From: Candidatus Woesearchaeota archaeon | GTDB lineage: Archaea > Nanobdellota > Nanobdellia > SCGC-AAA011-G17 > GW2011-AR17 | NCBI GenBank assembly: GCA_017608525.1 | Contig: JAFCFS010000002.1 | Location: 1 to 40,669, forward strand | Direction of reading: 5' to 3' | Length of the DNA stretch: 40,669 nt | Shown: positions 15,820 to 24,545 of the stretch, piece after piece | Layout of the letters: every line of letters begins with the position of its first letter | How positions within the stretch are numbered: position 1 is the first letter of the stretch | Notes under the pieces: generated by a model | Seen by the model: only the letters and a program-made list of their open reading frames with translations | Told to the model about the DNA's origin: nothing | Databases searched by the model: none | Position numbers and translations under genes: made by a program

Positions 15820-18009
15820 ATGGTTGACGAAGGGGAAAAGAAAATACTTGAGAAATATGGTGAAAAGCTTGCAAAAAGGATAGGTGAAGAGACGGAAGAA
15901 AAAAAGCCATCTGGGATTTTTACAAGAGAATATGAAATTTTTAGAAAAGAAACCCTTCTCATAACAACAAGTTTTTACGAAAAGGCATGTAAATGGGCAG
16001 AAAATCTTTTGCTAAAATTCTTTAAACCGAAATTAAAAGAAGAGGATGTTAAAAAACTTGAAGAAGCAATAAAGACAGCACATCTCGAAATAACACCTAT
16101 AAGTGCTGCATGCTTGGGCTATGTTGTTTTATTTTTCTCAATATTTCTTGGAATTATTATATCGCTTTTTTCTTTTGCTTTAACAGGCTCTCCAAGCATA
16201 TTGTCAAGTATACTAGTTATAATATTAGGGATTTTTGCAATCAAGCCAATAACAAACTATCCGATAACAGTGGCAACCAAATGGAGAATAGAAGCTTCGA
16301 ATCAAATGGTACCATGCATACTTTATGTTGTTATGTATATGAGGCACACATCAAACTTGGAACATGCGATAAAATTTGCTGGAGAACATGTTGGTCCACC
16401 ATTAGCCTTGGATTTAAGAAAAGTATTCTGGGATGTTGAAGTTAAAAAATACTCAACTATAAGGGAATCGTTGGAAAACTATTTGAATAACTGGAAGAAA
16501 TGGAACTTTGAATTTGTTGAAGCATTCCATCTTATTGAAGCATCCTTGCATGAAGCTGATGAGAAAAAAAGGATTGCCACACTTGAAAAGGCTTTAGAAA
16601 TAATGCTTGAAGGTACATACGAAAAAATGCTTAAGTTTGCACACGAAACAAAAAATCCAATTACTATGCTTCATATGTTTGGTGTAATTCTTCCGATATT
16701 AGGGTTGATAATATTGCCTTTACTTGGGAGTTTCATGAATGTTAAATGGTACCACATTGGAATGCTTTACAATATAGCCTTACCGATTGCTGTTTATTAT
16801 TTTGGTCATACTATCCTTGTGAAAAGACCGACAGGCTATTCACAAACAAAAATAGAAGAAAAAGTCAAAAACTATAAAGAGTTAAGGATGCTTACTGTTT
16901 ATTCAGGTGGAACAAAGAAATACGTTAAGCCGGAAACAATAGCTCTTCTCCTGATTTTAGTATTCACGTTATTTGGAACTATTCCTTTAATAATACACGT
17001 TATTTATCCAGACGCAGATTTTACACTTTTTGAAAATATTAAATTTTTGGGCTATGTTAAAAAGAAGGAAGGTGGTTATGCAGGTCCATTCGGATTGGGT
17101 GCAACACTTTTCAGTTTTGTTATTACTATTGGAATTGCTATAGGACTTGGCATAGCATACAAAATAAAATCAAAAAGGCTAATACGCATAAGAGACAGAA
17201 CAAAAAAATTGGAAAAAGAATTTATATCAGCAATTTTCCAACTAGGTTCTAGAATAGAGAGGGGCCTTCCGGCTGAGCTTGCCTTTGGAAGAGTGGCCCA
17301 GGATTTAGGAGAAACACCAAGTGGCAAATTTTTCTCAATAGTTGCAGCGAATATAAAAAATCTTGGCATGAGTTTAGAAGATGCAATTTTTAATTCTAAG
17401 GTTGGCGCAATAACTAAATTTCCGAGTTCAGTAATTGAAACATCGATGAAGATACTAATAGGGAGTGCGAAAAAAGGCCCAAAAATTGCTGCAAAAAGTT
17501 TAATGGTATTATCAGATTATTTGCATAGAATAGAAAAAGTAAATGAAAGATTGAAAGATCTTTTAGCCGAAATAGTATCTTCAATGAGAGCCCAAATAAA
17601 TTTTCTTACACCATTTATAGCTGGAATTGTCGTTGGTGTTGGCACTATGATGGTTGCAATTATGGGTTCTTTAACTGCGCAAATATCTCAACTTGGTGAA
17701 GGAACAGTTGAGATAGGGGGTTTTGCGGCAGAAGATATAGTAGAAATGTTTCCTCTTGAAAAAATGATACCTCCGTTTTATTTTCAATTGGTAGTTGGAT
17801 TTTATGTTATAGAAGTAATTATCGTCTTAACAATACTTGCAAACGGAATAGAAAATGGAATGGATAAATTAACAGGCGAATATAATTTAGCAAAAAACCT
17901 ATTTAAAAGTCCTCTAATGTACGTTTTAATTGGCATAATAACCACATTTATATTTAATATTATCGCATTGAAAATTGGAGGAGTAAACTTAGGAGGAATG
18001 GGTGGTTGA
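15820..18009 (+). CDS. FlaJ/TadC-type membrane platform protein, duplicated T2SSF domain
   Basis: Inner-membrane core protein that works with the preceding ATPase. Two T2SSF-like halves are visible: the first around MRHTSNLEHAIKFAGEHVGPPLALDLRKVFWDVE, the second around QLGSRIERGLPAELAFGRVAQDL, each followed by paired hydrophobic helices; about nine helices in total. At 729 residues it is longer than archaellar FlaJ. ATG at 15820 follows an AAAGGAGA SD inside the end of the ATPase gene, so the two are translationally coupled. It ends in a Gly-rich GGVNLGGMGG tail. Filament type (pilus, adhesin, secretion) cannot be deduced. Confidence 0.9.
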   Translation: MVDEGEKKILEKYGEKLAKRIGEETEEKKPSGIFTREYEIFRKETLLITTSFYEKACKWAENLLLKFFKPKLKEEDVKKLEEAIKTAHLEITPISAACLGYVVLFFSIFLGIIISLFSFALTGSPSILSSILVIILGIFAIKPITNYPITVATKWRIEASNQMVPCILYVVMYMRHTSNLEHAIKFAGEHVGPPLALDLRKVFWDVEVKKYSTIRESLENYLNNWKKWNFEFVEAFHLIEASLHEADEKKRIATLEKALEIMLEGTYEKMLKFAHETKNPITMLHMFGVILPILGLIILPLLGSFMNVKWYHIGMLYNIALPIAVYYFGHTILVKRPTGYSQTKIEEKVKNYKELRMLTVYSGGTKKYVKPETIALLLILVFTLFGTIPLIIHVIYPDADFTLFENIKFLGYVKKKEGGYAGPFGLGATLFSFVITIGIAIGLGIAYKIKSKRLIRIRDRTKKLEKEFISAIFQLGSRIERGLPAELAFGRVAQDLGETPSGKFFSIVAANIKNLGMSLEDAIFNSKVGAITKFPSSVIETSMKILIGSAKKGPKIAAKSLMVLSDYLHRIEKVNERLKDLLAEIVSSMRAQINFLTPFIAGIVVGVGTMMVAIMGSLTAQISQLGEGTVEIGGFAAEDIVEMFPLEKMIPPFYFQLVVGFYVIEVIIVLTILANGIENGMDKLTGEYNLAKNLFKSPLMYVLIGIITTFIFNIIALKIGGVNLGGMGG

Positions 18010-18010
18010 T

Positions 18011-18109
18011 TTGGCTCCAAAAAAATTAATAATGATAATACTTACAATATTACTAGGAGTTATTTTGTTATTAATAATTATAAACCTTAAAAATGCTATG
18101 TTTAAATAA
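18011..18109 (+). CDS. Tiny single-helix protein (32 aa), candidate
   Basis: Below the ORF-track cut-off. TTG at 18011, one base after the FlaJ-type stop, opens a 32-residue frame, MAPKKLIMIILTILLGVILLLIIINLKNAMFK, with two lysines followed by one hydrophobic helix. It bridges the gap to the next gene and overlaps it by 17 bases. The pattern (basic start, single helix, almost nothing else) fits a minor pilin-like or motor accessory peptide. Evidence is only context and composition, so it may be non-coding. Confidence 0.45.
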   Translation: MAPKKLIMIILTILLGVILLLIIINLKNAMFK

Positions 18110-18779
18110 AGGAAAGCTTTCAACCAGAACGCTTGTGGAGCTTATTTTACTGAGTGCTTTTCTTCTTATTGTTGTCATTTTATTTATATCTGTAAAAACC
18201 CAATTCAGTCCGGAATTCTTAAAGCAGTATGCATGTTGGGCAAACAATGCAATGAAGGCAACAAGCTCTGTGTTTAGATACTTTTTGCCAGAAGAATGCC
18301 CGATGCAAGAGAAAATGGATGTAACCCTGGAAGAGCTTGCATCAATGATAAGATCTGTTTGGTGGATGTATGGTAGAGGAAAATGGGATCTTGCATGGAG
18401 AGGAGGTGTTGATGGGCTTTATGTTCATTACATATTCTATCCAAAAGAAGACATAAAAATAAGCGACTTGGTAGTTTATTTGAAAACGCACAGTAATGGA
18501 GAAATTGTTGATGTTACAGATCCAGAATCAGATTGGAATTACCTTCAAGCTGGATCAGTCGGGACAACATTATGCATCGATAAGAAGACAATAGGTAATG
18601 AGTTGAAAAAGGGAGAAAGGTACTTCATTATATTTTATGATTCAAGAGGTATGGTTTTTGATAGCAAGGAAGATAGAGTTGCTATTTCAAAAAATATAAA
18701 TTTTGGCCAAGGTTTTATTCAAAGAATAATTAGGATATTTGACGATGGATGTAAAGAAATTATTTTTTATCAGAAATAA
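18093..18779 (+). CDS. Pilin-like anchored extracytoplasmic protein
   Basis: Begins MLCLNKGKLSTRTLVELILLSAFLLIVVILFISV: a Lys-Gly pair right before a hydrophobic helix, the layout of archaeal class III (prepilin) signals. Cleavage after the Gly is plausible but uncertain. The remaining roughly 190 residues form an ectodomain with four or more Cys and a mixed beta pattern (WWMYGRGKWDLAWRGGVDGLYVHYIFYPKEDIKISDLVVYLKT). I do not recognise the domain. It follows the FlaI/FlaJ-type pair and is probably a minor pilin or surface subunit. The 3' end overlaps the next small gene by 35 bases. Confidence 0.72.
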   Translation: MLCLNKGKLSTRTLVELILLSAFLLIVVILFISVKTQFSPEFLKQYACWANNAMKATSSVFRYFLPEECPMQEKMDVTLEELASMIRSVWWMYGRGKWDLAWRGGVDGLYVHYIFYPKEDIKISDLVVYLKTHSNGEIVDVTDPESDWNYLQAGSVGTTLCIDKKTIGNELKKGERYFIIFYDSRGMVFDSKEDRVAISKNINFGQGFIQRIIRIFDDGCKEIIFYQK

Positions 18780-18918
18780 AGGAAAATTGGCATGGGAGTA
18801 TATAGCCGCCTTTATTATCGCTCTTCTCGTTTTGGTACTAATGTTAATATTTTCTAACTATATTAAAGAAAAAGCACTTCATGGTTTAAAATTCCTGCTA
18901 AAACTTTTCGGAAGATGA
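18745..18918 (+). CDS. Small pilin-like protein (57 aa), missed by the ORF track
   Basis: ATG at 18745 opens MDVKKLFFIRNKGKLAWEYIAAFIIALLVLVLMLIFSNYIKEKALHGLKFLLKLFGR. The N-K-G-K sequence before a hydrophobic helix containing an early Glu (AWEY) is typical of archaeal type IV pilin-like signals. Its stop overlaps the ATG of the next gene in the form ATGA at 18915, and its start lies inside the previous gene, so it fits the coupled-translation pattern of this operon. The mature protein would be only about 45 residues, mostly helix. Confidence 0.7.
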   Translation: MDVKKLFFIRNKGKLAWEYIAAFIIALLVLVLMLIFSNYIKEKALHGLKFLLKLFGR

Positions 18919-21236
18919 AAAAATCACAAATATCGATTAATCTGGCTATAATTTTAGCAATTCTTATAATATTGGTGCTTTTTTCTCTATTCTTTTTTGT
19001 AGAGAGAAAAGTGGAAAAGACTTCGTTTAAAATTTTTAAGAAAACCGAAACGATTCCTCTTCTCGAGATTGAGGAACAGGAAGGATTTAATTTATTTAAC
19101 AATTTTGTGAAAGGCTTTGAAGAATGCTCTAAAGAAAGTAACTGTTTTTGCGATATTTATAAACTAAAATTTCCCAAAGATTATAAAATTTTTATAGAAA
19201 ATTCAAACGAGAGCATATTATTGCAATTGATTAATCCTGATGGAGAAGTATTGATTTCTGAAAAGATTGATGGTGTGAAAATAGGAAAACTACAAAAGGA
19301 TTTCTCTTGCTTAGAAACTGAAGCTGTTGAAGTATCTTCAGATGGAGAAGAACTCTACATTGATGGAATTTATAGGCTTGCAGGAAGATACGAATTGTTT
19401 AGATCTGGAAAGAACATCTGCTTTATAATAAACAAAACTGGAGTAAATTTTGAATCAGAAAAAAACTTTCCAAGATGCAAATATAAAATCAAAAAGAAAA
19501 GAGAAATTGCATCAAACTATTTAGAAAAAATATCCCAAATGTTTAAGAAGTGTGCGTTAAATAAAATAGACTGTATATGCAAAATTCCGAAAGAAGAAAT
19601 TCCGGAGGGCTACAAAATTATTTTAAGCAATTCTGAGGGAAAAACCGAATTGTCCCTATATGAAAAAAACAATCAAATAAAGAAAGAAGAAATAAATCTT
19701 GGTAATGTTTCTATTGAGAATGAAATAAGTGCAATTGCTGAAAATGCAGAGATTTGTATTTTGGGGAATGAGATCTATAAAAATTGTACAATTCCTTTAG
19801 AGGTTAAATACAACGAAACATACAATTTTCTCTTGTATGAAAAAAATCCAATTTTAATTATCGGTGAAAGAGGAGCAATTTCTTATAATGGAAAATTGCT
19901 AAATAAAGTAAAATTCCCGACTTGTAAAACAGGTGAAGAAAAAATTTACCATAATGGTTGGCCAACTTTGCCGTATAATGGAGCATATTTTATTGATGAA
20001 TGTTTTGGTTTTTATGGTGGAGAGTGTAATAAAGGAATAAAAATTTTGCAGAAAGAAGGTGAAAGTGTTTTTTCAACAGAAGATGGAATTGTTAAAGAAA
20101 TAGACGAGGAAGGAAGAAAAATTGTTATAAAACAAAAGAACGGCATAATTGCAATTTACGAAAATGTTCTTCCAGTAATCAAATTAAAAGAAAGAAACAC
20201 TGTAAAAAAAGGAGAGGAAATCGGGATTGTTGTTCCAAAGCTTAGTGAAGAAAAATCGTATTTGGAATATTCCATAATTTCTCCCTATTTTTCCAATATA
20301 AGCAACGAAAATGTTTGTACTGAAACAAGAGATGGAGCGTTTGTTTATGAAGATGGATTTTATTATGTTAACCCTATATGCTTCTTTGATCCAGAAATAA
20401 GGAAGGATTTAACTTTTTCTAAAAAATGTAGAGATATAGATTGTAGCCTATATGGAAATAAAAAAGAATATACGCCAAAACTTAGAATTTTAGTAATACC
20501 TGTAAATTGGAAGGGAAAATTTTCAGATTTTATTAGATTAGCTAACGACGCCTTAAACAAATTTATAAGCGTTTCTCCATTAAAAGATTGCCCAACAAAT
20601 CTTAAAAAAATAATTCCCTTTGAGAGAACGAATTATGGTAAAAACTGGAATAATGGCTATTGTAGGATTGAAAGCGAGAATAATTGCTTTAAAAATGCCT
20701 TGAGAAAAATTAAGGATTGTGCAGAAGAATTCAAAATGGCAACAGGAAAAGATTACGATTTTGTTATTGGATTAATAGATTCTAATATAGCACTTGCGCC
20801 CAGATGCAACTTTGGAGATAGGGGATGGACCATGCCTGGTTCAAAAGCCATATTCGTTGAAGCGTTTTACGAAAGTGATGTAATCCATGAACTTGGACAC
20901 AAATTTGGATTAGTTGACCAATATTGCGACTGCTCAAAGACAGAAAAAGCATTCCTTTGTGGAGTAGACGCTCTCCCAAATCCTTTAAGAAAAGAATTGG
21001 GTTGCGATCCCTCCAATTGCTGCGGAAAAAGTGAAAAAAGTTTCCCCTATATTAAGGGTTGCAAATGGTGCAGGGGAAATTTTGACATGTATGCTAAAGA
21101 TACAGATGGAGATCTAATACCTGACAGTGGAAATAGAACAGTTATGTCAAATTATCCGAATTCAAAAGCATTTAGCAAGGAGGAATACCAATGGTTGGAA
21201 CTTCAAAAAAAATTGCAATGTGTTCAGCAGAAATAG
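18915..21236 (+). CDS. Pilin-anchored zinc metalloprotease with degenerate M23-like domain and Cys modules
   Basis: A 773-residue multidomain surface protein. Residues 1-30 form a pilin-like anchor (MKKSQISINLAIILAILIILVLF). Two related Cys modules follow (EECSKESNCFCD...DYKIFI and KKCALNKIDCICK...GYKIIL), then a segment resembling the LytM/M23 beta-barrel (ESVFSTEDGIVKEI, IAIYENV, VKKGEEIGIV) but without the expected His ligands. The C-terminal domain has a metzincin-like site VIHELGHKFGLVDQY and a downstream Met (NRTVMSNYP), plus a Cys-rich zinc-like or disulfide cluster (CDCS...CCGKSE...CKWC). Likely an external protease that processes pilus or cell-wall material (inference). Confidence 0.8.
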   Translation: MKKSQISINLAIILAILIILVLFSLFFFVERKVEKTSFKIFKKTETIPLLEIEEQEGFNLFNNFVKGFEECSKESNCFCDIYKLKFPKDYKIFIENSNESILLQLINPDGEVLISEKIDGVKIGKLQKDFSCLETEAVEVSSDGEELYIDGIYRLAGRYELFRSGKNICFIINKTGVNFESEKNFPRCKYKIKKKREIASNYLEKISQMFKKCALNKIDCICKIPKEEIPEGYKIILSNSEGKTELSLYEKNNQIKKEEINLGNVSIENEISAIAENAEICILGNEIYKNCTIPLEVKYNETYNFLLYEKNPILIIGERGAISYNGKLLNKVKFPTCKTGEEKIYHNGWPTLPYNGAYFIDECFGFYGGECNKGIKILQKEGESVFSTEDGIVKEIDEEGRKIVIKQKNGIIAIYENVLPVIKLKERNTVKKGEEIGIVVPKLSEEKSYLEYSIISPYFSNISNENVCTETRDGAFVYEDGFYYVNPICFFDPEIRKDLTFSKKCRDIDCSLYGNKKEYTPKLRILVIPVNWKGKFSDFIRLANDALNKFISVSPLKDCPTNLKKIIPFERTNYGKNWNNGYCRIESENNCFKNALRKIKDCAEEFKMATGKDYDFVIGLIDSNIALAPRCNFGDRGWTMPGSKAIFVEAFYESDVIHELGHKFGLVDQYCDCSKTEKAFLCGVDALPNPLRKELGCDPSNCCGKSEKSFPYIKGCKWCRGNFDMYAKDTDGDLIPDSGNRTVMSNYPNSKAFSKEEYQWLELQKKLQCVQQK

Positions 21237-21895
21237 TATTTTTAGTCTTGCTCATCAACTTTGTATTTGGATTACAACCAATTTTAGAAATAGATATAGC
21301 AATAACCCCAGAAGACAAAGTAATTTATGATAACACAAGAATTACTTTCGGGAGTGAATCACAAATTGTATACAACCAAGGGAATTATAAAATTGTTATT
21401 TACGATGTTCTGGGAAAAGAAATTTTTTCAGCAAATTATCAGCCTTATTTTTTAATTCAATCCAATCCACCAATGAAAACAGATTATGCGGTAATTAATG
21501 AGAAGGTTGAATACAGAAAAAATATGTTTGTTTTGAAGATTCTACACAACGACAAACCAATTTATGTGAAGTATCTTGACTTTTGCAACGAAAATGGGGT
21601 TTGTGAGGACGGAGAAAACTATATATCATGTAAAGAGGATTGCCCACTAGATAAAAATGATGGCATGTGTATAAATGAAAAAGATTTTGTTTGTGATCCA
21701 GATTGTTTGAAGGGAGAAGACCCGGATTGTAACAATTGGCTTTTGAAACTTTCCTCTATAATTTTCTTTATATTTGTTATTCTTTTAATCTTTTCATTTA
21801 GAGCCCCAAGGAAATTCATTAAAAAAGAGATTAAAATAGCCACAGAAAGATTTAAATATGCTCTTAGCTTTTTTTATAAACGTGGCAAAAGATAA
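21191..21895 (+). CDS. Secreted single-pass protein with Cys-rich stalk
   Basis: ATG at 21191 has an AGGAGG SD at 21177-21182 inside the end of the protease gene (46-base overlap). An N-terminal signal peptide (EIVFLVLLINFVFG) is followed by a beta-rich ectodomain of about 130 residues, a Cys-rich stretch with repeating acidic loops (NGVCEDGENYISCKEDCP and KNDGMCINEKDFVCDPDCLKGEDPDC), a membrane helix (SIIFFIFVILLIFSF) and a basic cytoplasmic tail. The CEDGEN...DC motif also occurs in the 31901-33676 protein. Not a pilin: the hydrophobic segment and topology differ from neighbours. Function unknown. Confidence 0.75.
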   Translation: MVGTSKKIAMCSAEIVFLVLLINFVFGLQPILEIDIAITPEDKVIYDNTRITFGSESQIVYNQGNYKIVIYDVLGKEIFSANYQPYFLIQSNPPMKTDYAVINEKVEYRKNMFVLKILHNDKPIYVKYLDFCNENGVCEDGENYISCKEDCPLDKNDGMCINEKDFVCDPDCLKGEDPDCNNWLLKLSSIIFFIFVILLIFSFRAPRKFIKKEIKIATERFKYALSFFYKRGKR

Positions 21896-22388
21896 AAAAG
21901 ATAAAAGAGGTGCGGAAATTTCTATATCGATTTTGGTTGTGTTTGCTATAGCTCTAATTGTACTGGTTTTGGTTGCCCTCTTTTTTATGGGAAAAATGGA
22001 ATGGTTAATAGGGAAAAAAAGTGAAGTAACAAAAACTGTATTAAGTGAAGCTGAAAGAAGTTTGGCACTTGAGAAATGTAAGCTTTACTGTAAACTGGGG
22101 AATAAGGATGGCTATGAAAATCCAGGTTTCTCACAAAAAGTTATTGATGCAGGATTTACAAAATGCAGTGATTTTGACGAGTTGGGACCTTTTGAAGAGG
22201 AATGTTTGACTAAGGAATGCTATGGAACACCAAGTCCATGTGGAGAAAGGTCAGAAGCGGATTGTAAATTTGGTTGTAGTTGGGATGTAGATGCTGGAGA
22301 ATGCAAGGGAAGTCCATATGCATGCAGTAGTATGACAAATGAAGATGATTGCAGGGCAAATGGTTGTACTTGGGGTGTAAGAGGCTAG
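21882..22388 (+). CDS. Pilin-like protein with tandem Cys/Trp repeats
   Basis: The preferred start is GTG at 21882, overlapping the previous gene by 14 bases, giving MAKDKKDKRGAEISISILVVFAIALIVLVLVALFF, a class III-like signal with KRGAE before the helix. The ATG at 21858 would add an unlikely hydrophobic lead. The ectodomain contains Cys pairs and ends in two copies of a motif with pattern C-x(6-7)-DC-x(3)-GC-(S/T)-W (SEADCKFGCSW and NEDDCRANGCTW). I do not recognise the domain. Probably a disulfide-stabilised minor pilin (inference). Confidence 0.7.
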   Translation: MAKDKKDKRGAEISISILVVFAIALIVLVLVALFFMGKMEWLIGKKSEVTKTVLSEAERSLALEKCKLYCKLGNKDGYENPGFSQKVIDAGFTKCSDFDELGPFEEECLTKECYGTPSPCGERSEADCKFGCSWDVDAGECKGSPYACSSMTNEDDCRANGCTWGVRG

Positions 22389-22390
22389 AA

Positions 22391-22400
22391 AGTTTTATAT
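22391..22400 (+). promoter_or_regulatory. TATA-like element within the pilin-like cluster
   Basis: AGTTTTATAT sits about 25-30 nt before the ATG at 22424, in a 35-base gap. It suggests that the second half of the cluster has its own promoter and a leaderless start for the 55-residue pilin-like protein. Confidence 0.45.
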
Positions 22401-22423
22401 TGATGCAATTCTTTGTTCTAAAT

Positions 22424-22591
22424 ATGTATAAAAGAGGAGATATTTCAATAAGGTATGTTGTGTTGTTTGCTTTGGCAATAATTGTTTTGATTGTTGTGAT
22501 ACTTATTTTTCAAAGTGGCGCAAGTGATTTTGCAGCTAAAATTAAGAATTTGATTAAAGAAATATGGTCTTTAAAACCAAAAATAAAATGA
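22424..22591 (+). CDS. Small pilin-like protein (55 aa)
   Basis: The ORF-track start at 22349 lies inside the preceding gene. ATG at 22424 is better: it follows a TATA-like box at leaderless spacing and gives MYKRGDISIRYVVLFALAIIVLIVVILIFQSGASDFAAKIKNLIKEIWSLKPKIK. K-R-G-D before the helix is a textbook archaeal class III signal. After cleavage, the mature chain would be about 50 residues, essentially a helix. This is comparable to the mini-pilins found in some type IV pilus-like systems. ATGA overlap with the next gene. Confidence 0.72.
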   Translation: MYKRGDISIRYVVLFALAIIVLIVVILIFQSGASDFAAKIKNLIKEIWSLKPKIK

Positions 22592-24117
22592 AGGCCCAAA
22601 CAGAAAGCTATAGTTTTCTCATAGGACTCATAATTACAATACTTATATTTAGTGTATTTATTGTATGGTTTGTTAATTATACGCAAATGAAAACACCGCT
22701 GGAAGATTGTTTTAATTCTTTAGTAAATTTAACTGAGAATTTGGAAGATGGAAAATACTCCGAGGTCGTCTGCAAAATACCAAAAGGCTCATTTATATCC
22801 ATTAAGCCAAAAGTTGGCACGCCAGAAATTTGTAAGGAACAAGATTGTATTTGTATGTGCAAAAACTGTAAGGGAAAATTTACCATGTGCAAGTCTTTTA
22901 AAGATATAAAGTTTTCAACATGGTATAAGATCAGAGAAGGGAATTACGTATTAAGGGTAGAGAAGCACGGAAATATTGTAGCGATATGCGAATCAAAAGG
23001 TGAACCATGCTTGTTTGAGGAAAGAGAAAAAGCTATTTCTGTTTTTGATCAATTTGTTGAGAAAATAGAAATGTGCTTAAAAACTAAAAAGTCTGATTGT
23101 CTTTGTGAAAAAATAAACATTGGAGAACTCCCAAAATACTACAGTATTCTTCTTTTCAAGAAAGAATATCCGACAATGACTCTTGCTTTAACATATGTTG
23201 ATCCACAAACCCAGAAATATATTATAATTGATGAAAAAGAATTTGTAGGGCAACCATACTTCTTAGAATACAATTATGAAAAGAAAGAATTCGAAGAAAA
23301 AGCTCCAATTACAGGTATAGTGATTGAAGACAAAGGAACTATGAGGGCAGTTGATCTTTCAATAGAGGACTTTAAAGTTAATGGAGAAGTACAACCGTTT
23401 AAGACAAAGGATGGACTTGGATTCGTTAAAAAGGATAAAGTTTTTGATTTTGAGCGAATAAAACTTGATAAAAATTATTGTTCAGAAATGGAATTTGATG
23501 AAATCGGATTTATAGATCTCGGAACATTTAGTGAAAAAACCAATCTTTATTATTTAATTGAGGGATTGGATAAAAATTTAAATAAATTCGTAAAAGTGAT
23601 TAAAACACCAAAGGAAGAGTTGGCTATAAATGATGAGTTACAAATTTTCAAAAGGCGAGCAAGGTGGTTCAGAAAATTACAAAAAAAATTGGGGAATGAA
23701 TTTGAAGATAAATTATTTATTATCTCATTTAGCGCAAATTTTCACGAGAGCCAAGAGAAAAGTTTAAACACAACCATATTTTATTTGAAAAATTCTATCC
23801 TGGGAAAAAAGTTTGCAGAAACGCTTTCAAATTACATAAAAGGTTCTGTAAAAGAGCTTATGGGGGAAGAGGACCAAAACAAATTTTTTATCACGTGCAA
23901 CGAAAAAGAATACCCAATTGTTGACGAACTTAACTCTTATTCCAAGCTTCCAGTTTGCGAGAATAAAAATGAAATCCAAGCAGTATTCGTAGTTCTAGAT
24001 ATTTATGGCTATGCCCAACATGAACTTGAAGATCTATATAAAGAAAACGCTCTTAAAATTGCAAATGGTGTTGAAGAATATTTGAAAGAAAAAACTAAAA
24101 TAGAAAAATTATTTTGA
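22588..24117 (+). CDS. Pilin-anchored large extracytoplasmic protein with Cys modules
   Basis: ATG at 22588 (ATGA overlap) gives MKAQTESYSFLIGLIITILIFSVFIVWF, a pilin-like N-terminus; the ORF-track start at 22564 is inside the previous gene. The ectodomain of about 480 residues contains two Cys-rich modules (EVVCKIPKGSFISI...CKEQDCICMCKNC and EMCLKTKKSDCLCEK...YYSILLF) that share a layout with those in the 773-residue protease, followed by a Cys-poor half of unknown fold. No catalytic motif seen. Length and position suggest a large tip or adhesin subunit (inference). Confidence 0.68.
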   Translation: MKAQTESYSFLIGLIITILIFSVFIVWFVNYTQMKTPLEDCFNSLVNLTENLEDGKYSEVVCKIPKGSFISIKPKVGTPEICKEQDCICMCKNCKGKFTMCKSFKDIKFSTWYKIREGNYVLRVEKHGNIVAICESKGEPCLFEEREKAISVFDQFVEKIEMCLKTKKSDCLCEKINIGELPKYYSILLFKKEYPTMTLALTYVDPQTQKYIIIDEKEFVGQPYFLEYNYEKKEFEEKAPITGIVIEDKGTMRAVDLSIEDFKVNGEVQPFKTKDGLGFVKKDKVFDFERIKLDKNYCSEMEFDEIGFIDLGTFSEKTNLYYLIEGLDKNLNKFVKVIKTPKEELAINDELQIFKRRARWFRKLQKKLGNEFEDKLFIISFSANFHESQEKSLNTTIFYLKNSILGKKFAETLSNYIKGSVKELMGEEDQNKFFITCNEKEYPIVDELNSYSKLPVCENKNEIQAVFVVLDIYGYAQHELEDLYKENALKIANGVEEYLKEKTKIEKLF

Positions 24118-24157
24118 AATTTCACAGATTTAATCCATATTTTAGCTTATAGTAAAA

Positions 24158-24170
24158 TTTTATATAATTT
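24158..24170 (+). promoter_or_regulatory. TATA-like promoter of the final pilin-like operon
   Basis: TTTTATATAATTT is centred about 25 nt before the ATG at 24189. It probably drives the four overlapping genes 24189-25924. Confidence 0.6.
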
Positions 24171-24188
24171 GGTTCATTCCTAATTATT

Positions 24189-24545
24189 ATGAATAAAAAG
24201 AGTCAAGCAGAGGTATGGGAACTGACTCTCTTATTTGAAGTTATTATAGGAATTGTCGTTGCATTTTTTCTCCTTTATTATTCCACAACATTTAATGTAC
24301 TTTCCGGATATAATGTTGCATATGCTGAAAAGGATATATCTTTTCTAACAGAAGCCGCCCTTTCTTCCCCGAACGACGTTAAGATAGAGTACCCCTTAAG
24401 TGAAGATTATTCAGTTTCAATTGGCGAAAATATAAGCGTAACACATAAGGAGGGATTTTTACCAAAAGATCTTTTTAATAGGAAATCTGTCCTTATAATC
24501 CAGAAGAAAGGAGAAAAATTATTTTTTAGAAGAGAAGAAAAATGA
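24189..24545 (+). CDS. Pilin-like anchored protein (118 aa)
   Basis: MNKKSQAEVWELTLLFEVIIGIVVAFFLLYYS: short basic start, then a helix with Glu close to its beginning, like archaeal pilins. The remainder is a small ectodomain (about 80 residues) with a beta pattern, DYSVSIGENISVTHKEGF near its centre. No Cys. It has its own TATA box and overlaps the next gene by ATGA. Unrecognised family; probably the first of a four-protein set of minor pilin-like subunits. Confidence 0.7.
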   Translation: MNKKSQAEVWELTLLFEVIIGIVVAFFLLYYSTTFNVLSGYNVAYAEKDISFLTEAALSSPNDVKIEYPLSEDYSVSIGENISVTHKEGFLPKDLFNRKSVLIIQKKGEKLFFRREEK

